Shown: piece by piece, positions 1-12,457 of the stretch
Layout of the letters: every line of letters starts with the position of its first letter
Position numbering within the stretch: the stretch's first letter is position 1
Assembly (NCBI RefSeq): GCF_040954645.1
Contig: NC_092809.1
Location: 64,108,141 to 64,172,140, forward strand
Length of the DNA: 64,000 nucleotides
Reading direction: 5' to 3'
Source of the DNA: Diabrotica undecimpunctata
Taxonomy: Eukaryota > Arthropoda > Insecta > Coleoptera > Chrysomelidae
Translations under genes and position numbers: made by a program
The notes under the pieces: model-generated
What the model was told of the DNA's origin: nothing
Database searches by the model: none
Seen by the model: only the letters and a program-made list of their open reading frames with translations

Positions 1-405
1 CTGTAAAAAATTTCAGTAAATTAACACACATTTCTAGAATATATCTCTTGACTAAATATAAATAACTTTTAATAGGTTAAATAATACAAAACATCACTTT
101 CATTTAACAAACAATCACATATACCTTACTCCTATTTCATTTGTTAACATCTCTCTCCTCAAGAAACAACCTCGTTAATTGTAAGACAGTTACAAAATTA
201 ACCGAATATCACTCAACATCAGCAATACAGGATAGTTTGAACTATGTATCACGAATCAATAACTAAAACTTCTTGTACCGGAATCATTTAATTTACTTTG
301 TACCGTTTGACCTGAAGATGCTTTGCAAAGTGTAGAAAGCGAAACCGGTTGTTTTGGTAGTAAAATTAAATTAATTGTGAGTAAGTCTTATTTTATTTCT
401 TTTAC
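1..405 (+). repeat. Single copy of a hammerhead-bearing dispersed repeat, cut by the window edge
   Basis: This stretch matches about 20390-21032 in the same orientation, with scattered substitutions: the block at 30-250 aligns with 20437-20665, and 300-405 with 20925-21032. Both copies end in the same CTTTTACC terminus. At 19780-21035 the unit is present as an inverted pair, so this is a solo copy of the same family. The hammerhead-like core near its 3' end suggests the terminal repeat of a Penelope-like or retrozyme-like element. No coding sequence is visible. Confidence 0.75.
308..355 (+). ncRNA. Hammerhead-ribozyme-like motif (type I layout), copy 1
   Basis: CTGAAGA (312-318) fits the CUGANGA box. 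A stem II GCTTT (320-324) / AAAGC (336-340) follows, then GAAA (341-344), then CCGGT, which with the last A makes the palindrome ACCGGT as stem III. GAC before the box can pair with GTT after the cleavage position (one wobble) as a short stem I. The unpaired T between box and stem II departs from the canonical G-C closing pair. Activity is unproven. Confidence 0.45.
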
Positions 406-789
406 CTATTTAAACTCTTTTTATGTATTTCGATTAAAAATTTCCTGCCATATATAAATGGGGATATTCCAAGTATAGCTGGTTTTTATTTTAATTTTCC
501 ACTTTCAGGTGGTTTCTGTACGTACGGTGTCTTAGCACTCCCTTACTATAAAATGTTTGGTGCGTATTGGTCCATTGTGTTTTCCTTCGTCATGACTAAC
601 TGTTCCAAGTCAAAACAGTGCAGTAGTTTTCCCTTATGGTAGTAACAAACACATAGATAGTCCAATACCTATAATGAGAAATCAAATAGATACAACATTA
701 TCAACAAAAGATTTAGAAACTCCATCAGTAGAGTTACTACACACTCTGGAGCAGATATTGGATCTGATCCCAACCCTTAAGTCGCTGAT
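406..789. other. No gene recognised
   Basis: Sequence between the repeat end and the first LINE reading frame. The part after about 620 may be the eroded 5' portion of that LINE, but no frame can be followed. Confidence 0.5.
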
Positions 790-2830
790 GCAATAGTGAG
801 GCTAAAACGAATAGAAAAAAAAAAACTTCAGCAGAAGAATTTAACTATTTCAAATGTCAACAAAAGTAAAATCGAAAATGATGTAAACAATTACATAAAG
901 GAAATAAGAACAACCGAAAATGTTGAGAAAATATGCAAATTATTTCGTGCACATCTAAAAAAGATTGTGAAAGAATATAGTGTAACAATAGATTCAAGAA
1001 ACACCAATGCTTGACAAAAGAAATACTAGACGCTATAGAACAAAGAGGACAATAAAAAAATAAAGCAGACGAATACAGTAGAAAAAAAGAGAAATAAAAT
1101 AAAAACTAGGATTAAAGAAAAGTGAATGGCAGAACGATGTTCACAGATGAAACAGTTAAAATTACAAAAAAATTACATGTTTAATATGTATAAGAAAGTT
1201 CATGAATTGGTTGGCCTATAAGTATTATAAGAAAATCACTTATACTCTAGAAGATAATCCAGGAAGAGTTAATACTGATGAACGAGAAATACTTAAAACA
1301 TGAAGTTACTACATAACTCAATTATTCCAAGATGCCAGGCTAAACATAAAGAGCAATGTCAATCAAGAATGACCTAAAATTTTAAAATCTGAAGTTATTT
1401 ATGCAATAAAATTAGCCAAAACCAAGAAAGCAACTGGACCAGACAACATCCTAGCTGAACTTTTAAAAATAATACAAGAGAAATACATCAGCGCTCTAGT
1501 TAAGCTTTTTATGACTTACATATTACTGGTGAAATACCTGAAAAATGGCTTAAGTTGGTTTTTATAATAACTCCGAAGAAGTAGTAGGAAAAGAAACGAT
1601 GACTAGAGGTTAATTATTCTGATAAGCCACACATTAAAATTTTTCTTAGCATTATTAATGGAACAATAAATATTAATTCTGAAAGACACCTAGATGAAAC
1701 CCAGTTTGGATTTAGGAATACGCTGGCTTTCGTGAAACAATTTTTGGGTTAAATGTACTTCTTCAAAAACTCCGCGACCAACGTAAAGATATTTATGTGG
1801 CTTTCATCAATTAAAGAAGGCTTTCGAGCTTAGAGTAAAACGTGGAAAGCTTTTGAACATATTAAGAACCAAAGAAATTAATGATAGAGACATACGATGA
1901 GAGAAACTTATATTGGAATCAGAAAACAGTCGTACGAGTCCAGAGAAAATTAATCAAAACATGTTTCATTCAAAGAAAAGTCAAACAGGGATACATTCTA
2001 TCCTCGCTTTTATTTAATATCTACTTGGATATAATTGTCAAACATGCTTTGCAAGATAAAGATTGCAAAATTTTATATTCACTTTGAAGTGAGAATCAAT
2101 GGTGAACTGATTAGTAATCTTTGATATGTTAACGACACTGTTATTTTATGTAATATTCTATAGAGCCTTCAAGAAAAAAATCATATTTAGTTGTCAACTT
2201 CACAATAATGCTTTCCTATAGATATCTCAATTAAACATTAAAAGTTGCTCACTTTAAACATCTGAGATGCTACATTACAGTCCAACTAGACCCAAGTAGA
2301 GAGATCAAATGCAGAATTAAGGCGGCTGGCACAACGTTTCTAAAAATAAAATAATTCATCTGTAACTAAAGCTTCAACCTAAAATGATGTCAAATAATAA
2401 TAAAATGCTATATTTGGTCAGTGTTGTTACATCGCATCAAGATCTGGACTCTGAAGGCTATCAATCGCCTAGAGGCGTTTGAGATATGGTTCCGTAAAAT
2501 AATGCTCTGAATACCGTGGTCAGCGATGCAGACCAACGCAGCTATGTTAAATTGATCAAATGCCGTTAGTGAGTTATTTAATACAATTAAAATAAAGAAA
2601 ATTTAATACCTAGTGTACATTAGGGGAGACCAGTAATTCTTGAGGTGAAAGGTTACATTAAGGACTGCGTAGGAATTGGAAGGATGAAAGTCATGGCTTA
2701 AGAATATTAGCTATTAGACAGAAATATGCAGTGCCAACTATTTTAACCGGCTGAAGACCACGAATAATGCTCCAATAGAATTACCAACGTTGGTAAGACC
2801 TAATATGGCACAAAAAGAAGAAGTCATTTC
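790..2830 (+). pseudogene. Degraded RTE-like LINE (endonuclease-reverse transcriptase), relic
   Basis: A non-LTR retrotransposon polyprotein in pieces. An open segment at 796-1014 gives a lysine-rich linker typical of the region between endonuclease and reverse transcriptase. Near 1385-1470 one reads SEVIYAIKLAKTKKATGPDN, the early RT motif with its K-x-x-GPD signature. Near 1705-1810 comes a broken FGFR / VAFIN block (RT motif A region), and at 1965-2090 QGYILSSLLFNIYLD (RT motif B region). The C-terminal tail is traceable to about 2815. Frameshifts and stops occur throughout, and the YADD catalytic motif is reduced to 'YVNDT' near 2127. It resembles the family at 40047-41228. It cannot move autonomously. 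Confidence 0.8.
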
Positions 2831-3970
2831 TCCTTGCTTTCTCGGCATTGCTGTACATACACTGGTTTTATATTTAACACTATTGTGTTGCTTGATAATA
2901 AGTTTTACACTACTTCTGATCCATTTGATCTCTGCTTAGTTGTGGTAATTCAGCTGCCTATTTCTATGGCTAGTTTTTTGGTCCGCCCCTGAGTTTTTCA
3001 TTTTCTCGGTACTCAGATAACTGGAAGGTACCCCTATACGACACTTGACGAAACGCCCGATGGGGAACTCGAGCAAAAAATATATAAACATCGGTAAAGG
3101 CAAAAAACAAAAGTATTATAAATTGTTCATCATTTTAACATTATTAATAACAAATAAAACAACTGCGTAGTCTCAAACCATTTTATTCCCAATAATATAG
3201 AGTAAATACATTGTACAAAGGGCTTTATGTTCAAACAATAACGTACCTTAGGTGTAATTGTTTAACTGCAAATTTATGATTATGTAAATATAATATTATA
3301 GAGGCATGGGTAAAATTTCAAGGCCACTATCAACTAGTGAATAACATATTAAGGATCCCTTGTATAGAGGGAAAAAATTCTAGCTAAATAGCTACTTTTA
3401 ATTTCACTAGCCAAAATATTTAGTCATAAATTGTAGTATTCTTTACAAAATAAACGTGAAGTCTAAATTATTATAATTAAAATATCGTAAATATTAAATT
3501 ATAAAAATGTAAGACATGAAAAACTAAAGAACTTATTTATATTTCTAAACGAAACATATAAAGTTGCCAAAAATTACATTTATTATTGCATTAAAAGCTA
3601 ATTACATTTTTTATTCCTATATCATTGTGTTTTTACTCTGTATGTAAAAATTATTAAATATTTAAAAGTTTTCTTTTGTTTTTGTTATTTTAATGATTTA
3701 AAATGCGGTTATGGAAATTTTACTAGTTATTTTTATTAGGACAACCTATTACTTTTATTAATTTAAAAGCAAATCATTAATAAATAAATGATATATGTAG
3801 CAAGAAGTCTTTACCAAGTCGCAAGTCAACCTTTACATGAAAATGATATTAAAGAAGTTGTAAAGTTTATAAAATTAAACTTACAATTAAAGAAAATATT
3901 TTTAATGATTTAAAGTTTCAGGACGTTTTGAGTCCGACCGAAACATTATCACTGAAGACATCTTAAAAGT
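2831..3970. other. AT-rich stretch without recognisable gene
   Basis: Dense stops in all frames; no terminal repeats or protein motifs found. Confidence 0.5.
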
Positions 3971-4435
3971 AATGGACAGTGGAAGTGTGACGTCACAACT
4001 GTCAATTACTTTCCAAACAAAAGTTGAAATGTCCAATCTCAAGACTTTTTAAATTTCTATAAAGTTAACATTTTGCTTCCTTTGCTGCTTTTTCTTTTAA
4101 GTATAGTGTTTTTACGATAATACCATCATAATTCAGTGTTCTATTTCTATGAAATATAGTTTAAAAGTTTAAATTAAAGACATTCTAACCTTACTTTATT
4201 GATACATGCATTTTATTGCTATTTTTATAAAACAACATGCTTTATTATTTACACAACCTTGTAAAATTGTTGTAGTAAGTATTAGAATACTTAGATATTG
4301 CAAAAATCGGAAAGGTTCTGTAAAAAAAATGAAAAAATAACGAAAAATAGAAATTATCCACACTAAACAAGGTTTGTTTGGAAAGTGAAACTGACAGATG
4401 TCAATAAAATATACGTCATCACTTCCACGGTCCAT
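3971..4435. repeat. Imperfect inverted repeat, probable foldback or MITE-like relic
   Basis: The left arm (about 3971-4025, AATGGACAGTGGAAGTG through CTTTCCAAACAA) recurs in reverse complement at about 4368-4435, with small indels. The spacer is AT-rich and non-coding. Termini and target duplication could not be fixed. Confidence 0.5.
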
Positions 4436-4670
4436 TGAAACTAACCTTCAAAGGAACTGACAGATGACATATCCTCACTCGAAAAAATGGACGTTGTCCA
4501 AATGATTGATACTAGCCAACTGAGTTATTTATGAAACTATAGAAATGATGGAATTATATAATTCTCTAAAAACGAAAAGAACCAAAATCTAAATCTAAAA
4601 AAGAATAATTTAGTGAAAAGCTTATAGTTCGTCGAAGATTACACGAATTTAGTTTGCAAAGTTGCAGACT

Positions 4671-4805
4671 AGCAACTGGGCCCAACTTCGCTTGGCTCTA
4701 GAAGAGGAATGACAAAACATCCAGCAAGATGATATTCGCAACCTCATAGACAGCCGACGTTTACAGGCAGTTATAAAGGCTAGGGGAAGCAATACAAAGT
4801 ATTAA
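4671..4805 (+). pseudogene. C-terminal fragment of a Tc1-like transposase
   Basis: About 45 codons with one internal stop read as the end of a Tc1-type transposase: WAQLRLALEEE, then QNIQQDDIRNLIDSRR, ending KARGSNTKY and TAA. The layout matches the C-terminus of the Tc1 copy at 23263-24281, which ends RARGGSTHY. The catalytic triad region upstream (before 4671) is lost or unrecognisable. This is a small terminal fragment of a cut-and-paste transposon. Confidence 0.7.
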
Positions 4806-6560
4806 GTTATTTTTAGTAGTTTTTCTTTGTTATTTGCTTACTTAGGTTAAGTTACATTTAAGTTGTTTTTTTTTTGTTTTTTTATTGTTATCATTGTTTA
4901 TTAAAACCAACATCATGTCGGTGTTTTTAATCATTATTTAAATACAGTGCTTCTAGGATGTCGATATCAAAGTCATTTCGCACCTAAAAATAAACCAATC
5001 CATATTTTCACATAAAACAAAAAACATAATACTAAGAAGACATGGTTGCAATCGAAAAACTACGTTTTGCAAAAATACGCTAACGGAATTATTCCACAGG
5101 ATGTTTTAAAGTTAGGATAAGAAACCATTTTTCGATTAACCCCCGTATAATAAGTCAAATACAAATTTTTATTAAAAAACTCACTATACTAAATTAAAGT
5201 TTATAAATTTATACACAGTCTGCTAAAGAAATCATCAAAATAGGGCTAAAAATAAAAAAATTGAAATACTTTGAATTTGATCAAAGTTTTCTCCGTTGCT
5301 TTTTTTTTGTATCTGAGTGTATTTGTTGCTCGTAAATGCGAATATGTAATTTTTTGATTAGATGACTAAATGTATCACGTATTTTGTAAAGAACAAATCA
5401 ATTCATGCCCTTAATTTTTTTTTTTTTTCGATAAACGTAAGTAGGCCTACGTTAAAACCTTCTATATAAATTCTTTGCTATGCCTAAAGTAATTTGTGAA
5501 CTTTTATTTGATGCACCTTGTATATAATTGGCTGGACTTTACCAGTTCAAGCAGTACCTTACTGATCCCTGGTTAGCGACGGACTTTAATACTAATATCA
5601 TCCCTTTGTTACGTATATTATTTCAAGGCATGTAGACGCCGAACAACAACTTATTTACTTTTTTTTGGACATCTTTTACTCCTTTTTATTAAGAGATCTC
5701 ATTTATCTTTTTTATTGATTTGCAATGATGTTTTTAAATGCATTAAGTTTCATTAAGGCTTTATTATGCCAGTAACACAAATAAAATTATAACTTCATAA
5801 TGCAATTACATTGTGTTCAACACTAATAAAGATGCATAGAACAGCATTAGATAAAAGAGAATAAAAATGTAAACAAAAGACATTTATATCACCCAAATTA
5901 TATTTATTTGAAATCATTAGATATTTTGATAACTTCTTAAAATTTTTAAGGCTTTCTCGAAACAACCTCTTTATTCTTCATAGTTTTGGCTATTGAATTT
6001 TATCAGGTCAACATAAATAAAACAAAAACACAAAGAAGCAAACACACATCTCGACTTGTTAGTTGCCTACGTTCAAGGTGCTAGAATGTTCAAGGCCACG
6101 TCTTCCTCAAGTAGTACAATTTTAGATGCTTTCTATATTATATAGATCGAATATTTTGTATTTATCTTTTGTGTTTATAGATCTACCTCACCTAAGAATA
6201 TATTTGTCCTGTTTATAATTTAAATTACTTTAAATTACCAGAATTTAAATCTGTACATATGAATTTCTCATATGAATTTTGTACGAAAAGATCATTACAG
6301 ATGCAATATTTGACACAAAGCCAATTACTGAGAAGAATAGTATTTTTATCTCATAAAAGAGAAACAAACATGGATTTAATCGTTTATACAACACAAAACA
6401 ATATAAAACATCTATCGAAACATCAATATTCAAGTCATACCTAATAGACGGACCATTTCAGTACCTTTAGAAATAGGTAATGAAATGACAGGGACATTAT
6501 ATCGTGCTCTATACAAAGATGGTAAATACATTTAATATGACGATGGCAAGACAGTCACAT
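4806..6560. other. AT-rich stretch without recognisable gene
   Basis: Follows the Tc1 fragment; its 3' part could extend some hundreds of bases here, as the string GATGCACCTTGTATATA near 5511-5527 resembles a transposon terminus. Short frames at 6245-6444 lie on both strands and match nothing I know. Confidence 0.45.
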
Positions 6561-6562
6561 TA

Positions 6563-8734
6563 AAGGGTGTCCAGACACTCTCCTGACAAACGAAGACCGG
6601 AGATTTCTTAGATAATTTTAAGACAATTTAAAACAATTCACCAAGTCCGAAAATGCTTCCTGAGTGAGCTAGAGATCTTTGAAGACGGCACTTTGTAATT
6701 AGTTTTTTTAATAACTCCAGAACGCTTAGATTTAGAAAAACGAAAACTGGTACAATTGTTTACTTTCTAAAGTCCAATAGATTCCGTCAATTGCAAATTT
6801 CTAGTACCAGTCAGAAGCGTCCGTTTGGGGTAGGTCAGCGGTTATTTTAACTCACAACTTTTTTGTCTTTCAATTTTAAACATTCGTGATAATAGAATAT
6901 TATTTTTTTAGGTATTCTAGTACTAAAAGGTACTCTTACTTTAAGTAGGTATGATATACCGTTTTCTAGAAAAATCGATTTAAAAATTTTTCCTTTTTTC
7001 GTCATGAAATTAATATAAATATTTTTTGCACTAGTTGGCTTTGAACTGTCAACAGAAATATAACTTACAACATACTTTGTGTCATTCAAACACAACACAT
7101 TCAACAAAAATTGTATTTACTACTGAGGAATGCTGGTATGTATTTTGGCGAAATGAGGTGTAACGCTCGAGCAGCACAACGTATATACGCTGAAAAAATT
7201 TTTAATTGTGGTCATCCCACCCCCTCAAAATTTACAGCTCTTCATCAACGATTAAGAATAACAGGTTCAGTGGCCCCAAAAAATAATGAAATAGGGCTGG
7301 ACATAATGATGTAACAGCAGTACATGAAGATATTATTTTATTGGAAGTTGGGGAAAATCCAGAAATTAGCGTTCGAAGACTATCTGCCATGTATCTTACA
7401 ACTTCAAAATATTCCGTAGTAAAGATTATATACAACGAAAATTTATATCGTTTTCATTTTACAAAGGTACAAGCGCTGCTACAAGAAGATTTTACTGCTT
7501 GTAGAGGATTCGATAAATGATTCCAAATTAGAAAAATTAAAAATAAGTTTTTTTTAGACACTTTTTGTTTTGCGACAAAGCCACATTCATAAATAATAGA
7601 AGTTTTAATTTACAAAATACATATTATTATTCGTACGTTGGTGGCAATCCTCACGTTGTTCAAGAATTAAAGCATCAGAATAGGTTTAGCATAAACGTCT
7701 GGACAGGAGTAGTTGATGATTATCTACTTGTACCTGTGGAATTGCCGGCTGGTTTAAATGGTGCTGATTATTTACATTTCCTGAAAAATGCTTTACCTAA
7801 TTTGTTAATGTGCCTTTAAATACTCAGAAAAACTTATGGTTTCTACATGACGGCTGTCACGCTGCCTTTAGCAGGAATGTACGAGACCTTCTTGATAATA
7901 ACTACGAATACCACTGGATTGGAAAAGGCAGTCCAGTTTCTTGGCCAGCAAGGTCGCCGGATTTAAATCCTTGCGATTATTGTATTTAAGGTTAATAAGA
8001 GCATTTGTTTATTCTGTTCAGATGATGCAAAACCGTGCACAAGTTTGGCTAAGGATACAAGATACTTGCAACGAATTTAGAAATTGTTGGAATATTTTCA
8101 AGAATCCGGCGTTAACTAAGCAAAGGGGCAAGTTTATGCATAGAGACTAATGGCCATCACATCAAGCATCTTTTGTAACTATCTATCTTTGAACTTTTTT
8201 TTGTGTTAGTTTCGTTCCATCGTAAGGAAATACTTTAATAACCTTTAAATACAATTTTGTTTTAATTCGAATTTGTTAACGTAATTTAACTTTCATGAAG
8301 AAAAAACTAAAAATTTTTAAATAGAAAACGGTATATCCAACAGATTTAAAGTACTAGTACCTTTTAGTACTAGAATACCTGCAAATTTAATTATCTAATA
8401 ACAGAAATGCTTAAAAGTTAAAGACAAGAAAGTTATACGTTAAAATAACCGTTGACCTACCCAAAACGGACGCCTATGACCTGTGCTATAAATTTGCAAT
8501 TAATGAAACAAATTTAACTCTGGAGGATATAAAATTGTGCCAGTTTTCTTTTTTCTAAATAGAAGCATTCTGGAGGTATTTAAAAAAATCTAAGTAAAGC
8601 TTCATCTTCAAAGAGCTCTAACTTCCTTAGGAAACATTTTCGGACTAGGTGAATTAAGTTAAACTGTCTTATACTTATTTAAGGAATTTATTCTGTCTAT
8701 TTTTCGTTCGTCAGGAGAGTTTTTGGACACCCTG
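6563..8734 (+). mobile_element. Mariner/IS630-type DNA transposon with ~430-bp terminal inverted repeats
   Basis: The left end AAGGGTGTCCAGACACTC and the right end, reverse complemented CAGGGTGTCCAAAAACTC, define an element of about 2.17 kb. TA dinucleotides flank both ends (6561-6562 and 8735-8736), as expected for Tc1/mariner target duplication. The inverted repeats extend inward to about 6990 and 8300 with many mismatches. The interior holds a broken transposase on the plus strand. The degree of TIR divergence indicates an old copy. Confidence 0.85.
7111..8180 (+). pseudogene. IS630/mariner-like transposase, broken
   Basis: The N-terminus reads CNARAAQRIYAEKIFNCGHP then FTALHQRLRITGS, the helix-turn-helix region of insect mariner-type transposases. 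Three catalytic segments are recognisable in shifting frames: FCDKATF near 7565 (family DEATF; the first Asp is kept, Glu is replaced by Lys), WFLHDG near 7845 and SPDLNPCDY near 7957-7984. Segments between them read NPHVVQELKHQNRFSINVW and VELPAGLNGADYLHFL. At least four frameshifts or stops separate these blocks, so no product of normal length (around 330-350 residues in such families) can be made. A fragment of the same family lies at 55848-56010. Confidence 0.8.
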
Positions 8735-8736
8735 TA

Positions 8737-9789
8737 TAACTAAGATAAATTTATGCAGCCACAATAACATCAACACAGTCGTGTGGAACATAAATAAAAT
8801 CCTATACAGCTAAAAGAGAGATGCTATGAAAGACAGCGAAGATGACAGTATTGTAAAGAATAACAGGAAACATGAAATATATAATAAAAACTGAAGACAT
8901 TAGAAGAAATGTTATGTAGGTACAGAAAATAAACTAGTGGATATTGGACCAAACAAAATGGAATAATAGTATATGTTGCACATGACAATATGACGATATT
9001 ATAATATATTAAACCAGATTTGTACATTGGTAATAATAAACTGCTTGAATAAAGAAACAAACACAGCGGAGGAATAAATGTGAAAAGCCATCATTCTATT
9101 CATAATGTTATACCCAATAAAATTTACTAGGGTAACAGAAAGTAGAAAGAATAGAACAACGCAACATGCATATTTATAACAAATTAAATAGTAAGGTCGT
9201 TACCAAAACACTATCTACTATCTGTTCGTTTATAGGATGTGCATATTTTACATGGTGGGTTTTAAAATTCAATAAAAATTTGTTGAAACTGTCCTTATTT
9301 TGTCAAGGAATGTTTATATAATATAATATACATTGTATTGCTTAAATTTACTGCCCAACCAAAAAGTAAATAACCTTTGTTCAAAATCTTGTTAAGAGCG
9401 TGTTTATTTTGTACAAAAAACCACTTATACTTCGTAGAAATATAGATAAAGTCATGCTTAATACCTTTCAGATCACTAAAGTAATTTTTGGTATATCATA
9501 AGCACCCCTAGTAACCGTAATTACAGGAAGGTACCCAAAATTGTAAATATCTAGTATTGAAAATAACTTCTCTAAACCTAACTTTCCTATAATCATTAAA
9601 TATTGCTCTTCAACGCTTAAAAATCTACAACCAGAGGGTTTAAAAACAAAAACAATAAGTGTTAGTAAAGCAATCGATAAGCCCAAAATATCACCATTAT
9701 CAGTGACGTACTTTTCAGTTTCCTTTCTTAATCCTAGAACTTAAAAACTACTATAACTTTCCATATATACAAATTGTACAAAATATAGA
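8737..9789. other. No gene recognised
   Basis: AT-rich sequence. A 72-codon minus-strand frame at 9468-9686 has no recognisable motif and is not called. Confidence 0.5.
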
Positions 9790-10015
9790 AGAGTACGCCG
9801 CTGGTTCTTGGAGCTGAGGATTGTTGTCGTGTACGTCCAGGTTCTTCTCGACACAAAAGACGAACGTGAAACAGTTGCTCATGGTAGAAGTCAGGCTAAT
9901 CCAGCGGCTGCCTTGATCAGAGGCTTGCTAGCACGGGGGATAATAGCTTCTCCAGGTCATTAGATGCCGATATCCCGGTGGGAGAGCTGGATTAGGTTGA
10001 ACACGAGCCATGGTG
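9790..10015. other. Patch of roughly 50% GC, origin unknown
   Basis: About 225 bp stand out from the AT-rich surroundings. On the minus strand an ATG at about 10012 begins a proline-rich reading (MARVQPNPALPPGYRHL) that soon meets a stop, then stays open in the same frame. It could be a captured exon, a SINE or a fragment of an unrecognised element. No function is proposed. Confidence 0.35.
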
Positions 10016-10829
10016 AACTAAAAACAGAAATGAATATGTTAGACAGTTATTTGTAAACGTTTTAAAATAATTTTCTATTTTGATATAGTTGGAGTCGCTA
10101 TAATCACCCATAACTATACAGGGTGATCAAAGTTTGTGACAAAGTCCGTTGTGTCTATTATTATAGCAGATACAAAAAAAAATATTTACAAAAATAGGAG
10201 GTGGCTGTAAGCTTCATATTTTAAAATTAGCTACAAATGTACAGAGTCTTCCATAATACTGTACCACATCAAAGATATGTTTTTATTTTTAATAAAATAT
10301 CCTGTATTTTATTTTAAATTTAAAAGCAACGACCTGTTTCAGCCATAGTTTTTAAAAAATTATCAAAATTCATAAGAAGGATTTATTACAAAATATCTTA
10401 AAGCAACATAGAAAAAAGAATAAAACGATTAAATAAATTGTTATTTTCAGTATAAAAGGTGTTGGAAATGAGCTTTCATAACGTCAACACCGGCTTAACC
10501 CGCCGTTACACGCGCTATGAGGGAACACCTCACCATATTTATTTATAACCAATTAAATTGTCTTGGCTAATACGATAACCTTGAGCACCAAGGAATGCCT
10601 TTATCATTGTTCATGAGAGGGGATGACAAAGTTGTAGAATATTTCAAGCGGTCAGTATGTTCTGATACTTAAAAGAAGTGACATACCTCTTCAGGTATGA
10701 GTATTCCTCACTGCGCATGCAATCACGGTGAAATCACATTTGTGTTATCTCAAAGAAACTTTTAGGTTTTTGTTTAATATTTGGGTAAGTTTAATTAAAA
10801 TATTATGGTTTAGGTTAGGTTAGGACCAT

Positions 10830-11007
10830 AGGCGCCCATAGGGGGGGCTGTGGCACCCCTAGCTTTTCGGGAAAGAACAATTATATTATACAATTATAAC
10901 AAATTATATTATATATTTATACGCATTATACCTACATATATAGACAAACATTTTGACAAAAATACACGTCTGCCCCCCCCCTTCCTACAAATTTCTATAT
11001 GGGCGCT
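10830..11007. repeat. Small inverted-repeat insertion inside the piggyBac 5' region
   Basis: GGCGCCCATAG (10831-10841) and CTATATGGGCGCT (10995-11007) are near-inverted termini around an interior with a seven-G run and a nine-C run at the opposite ends. The block interrupts the leader of the piggyBac transposase and looks like a MITE or LINE-tail fragment. Confidence 0.5.
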
Positions 11008-11052
11008 CTTGTTAGGAACCCTTTGTTAATTTTAATTTGCATTTTTAGTAAA

Positions 11053-12457
11053 ATGGCTTCACGTAAAGAACGTCAATTACTGCAGTGGCTTGCTGAAATT
11101 GAAAATGAAGAAAACAGCGAAAGTTTGGAAAACCTCGATGATAATGAAGGAAGTGAAATTGATCAGGTAGAGATACAAAATTATAATACGGATAGTGAAA
11201 TGTCGGCAAGTTCTGAAGACGAGGGGGACTATATTCCTTGCCTCCCCGTTAGTGTATCACGCAGTCCTACGTATTTATCCTTACCAAAAAACGTGGAGTA
11301 AAAGGTTCCGCAAAAAAAAAAGAAAATTCCATCTGAGTGTTAGAGTTTATATTTTTCAGATGACATTGTTAAAAAAATTGTTATATATACAAACAAATAT
11401 ATATCAAAAATTCGACAAAACATATCCCGTCCAAGAGACGCAATGGACACAACTTTAGACGAAATTAAAGCACTTTTTGGACTACTTTACTTCGCTGGGA
11501 CCTGGAAAAGTGCTCATCTAAGTGTGGATGACTTATGGACTGCAGATGGGCCAGTAATATTCCGAATAACAATGGGGAAAAATCGGTTTCTTCTTCTGCT
11601 AAGGGCACTCAGATTTGATGATTTTAGCGACAGAGAAGAGCGTAGGAAAACGGACAAACTGGTGCCGATACGAGAAGTATTTGACTGTTTTGTGGAAAAA
11701 TGTAAGGTTTATTATGAAATAGTACAGTATGCTACAGTGGATGAAATGCTAGAAGCCTCTAGTGGAAACTCTAAGAAAAAACAAGCGTGAGATACCAACA
11801 ATTTTTCTCGCTACGAAAGAAAGGAACGAAAATACATCTATGTTTGCTTTTAGGAAAGAATGCTTACTTACCTCCTACGTACCAAAGAAAAATAAAAATG
11901 TTATAGTTTTGTCAACTTTGCACGATCAAGATATTATCGACCATAAAACAGGTAATGCTAAAAAGCCTGAAGTGTTAACATTTTACAACCAAACCAAATC
12001 TGGTGTAGATGTGGTCGATAAATTAAAATCTCTATATTCAGTTTCATGAATAAGTTGTAGATGGCCACTTACAATTTTCTTCAGTATGTTAAATATTTGT
12101 GGCATAAACTGTCATATTATTTATTATGAAAATACTAGTATTGAGTTACCACGACGTAAATTTCTAAAAAATCTGGCTTTAGAACTGATTAGACCACATC
12201 AAATGTTACGAATGAACATAAGAACTCTCCCTGTATTGTTACAAATGCAAATAAGGGACTATTTGGGAATTCGAAATGAAGCAGATCCTGTAGAAATGGA
12301 ACAAGTATCTAATAAATGTGCATACTGTCCTAAGAAGAAAAACCGAAAAACCCAGACAAAATGCTGCAAGCCAAATTGTAGAGGACCAGTTTGTAAGGAA
12401 CACACAAAAACTTTGTGTAATTCCTGTTGGGAAATAGAGGAGGAAGAATCTGAGTAG
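11053..12457 (+). pseudogene. piggyBac transposase, frameshifted with internal deletion
   Basis: Starts MASRKERQLLQWLAEIE with an acidic N-terminus, as in many piggyBac-type proteins. A frame break follows at about 11300. From 11443 the conserved core reads DEIKALFGLLYFAG, then MGKNRFLLLLRALRFDD, ending at YATVDEMLEAS, where D of VDE is the first catalytic Asp. A deletion then removes well over a hundred residues, including the second Asp. The frame resumes at 11762 with TIFLATKERNENTSM and TKSGVDVVDKLKSLY (third Asp). A second break at about 12050 leads to 12086-12457 and the C-terminal cysteine-rich zinc-binding domain (CAYCPKKKNRKTQTKCCKPN and CKEHTKTLCNSCW). Two of three catalytic Asp remain. 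Confidence 0.9.

Noticed and set aside
3920..3965. Hammerhead-like pieces GACCGAAAC and CACTGAAGA
   Set aside because: GAAA precedes the box and no stem II can be drawn in the required order; perhaps a scrambled relic.
9468..9686. 72-codon minus-strand ORF with a hydrophobic start
   Set aside because: No motif, no recognisable relatives by eye, and length within chance for this base composition.
10810..10825. TTTAGGTTAGGTTAGG resembling the insect telomere repeat TTAGG
   Set aside because: Only three units; too short to indicate telomeric sequence or a telomere-specific element.
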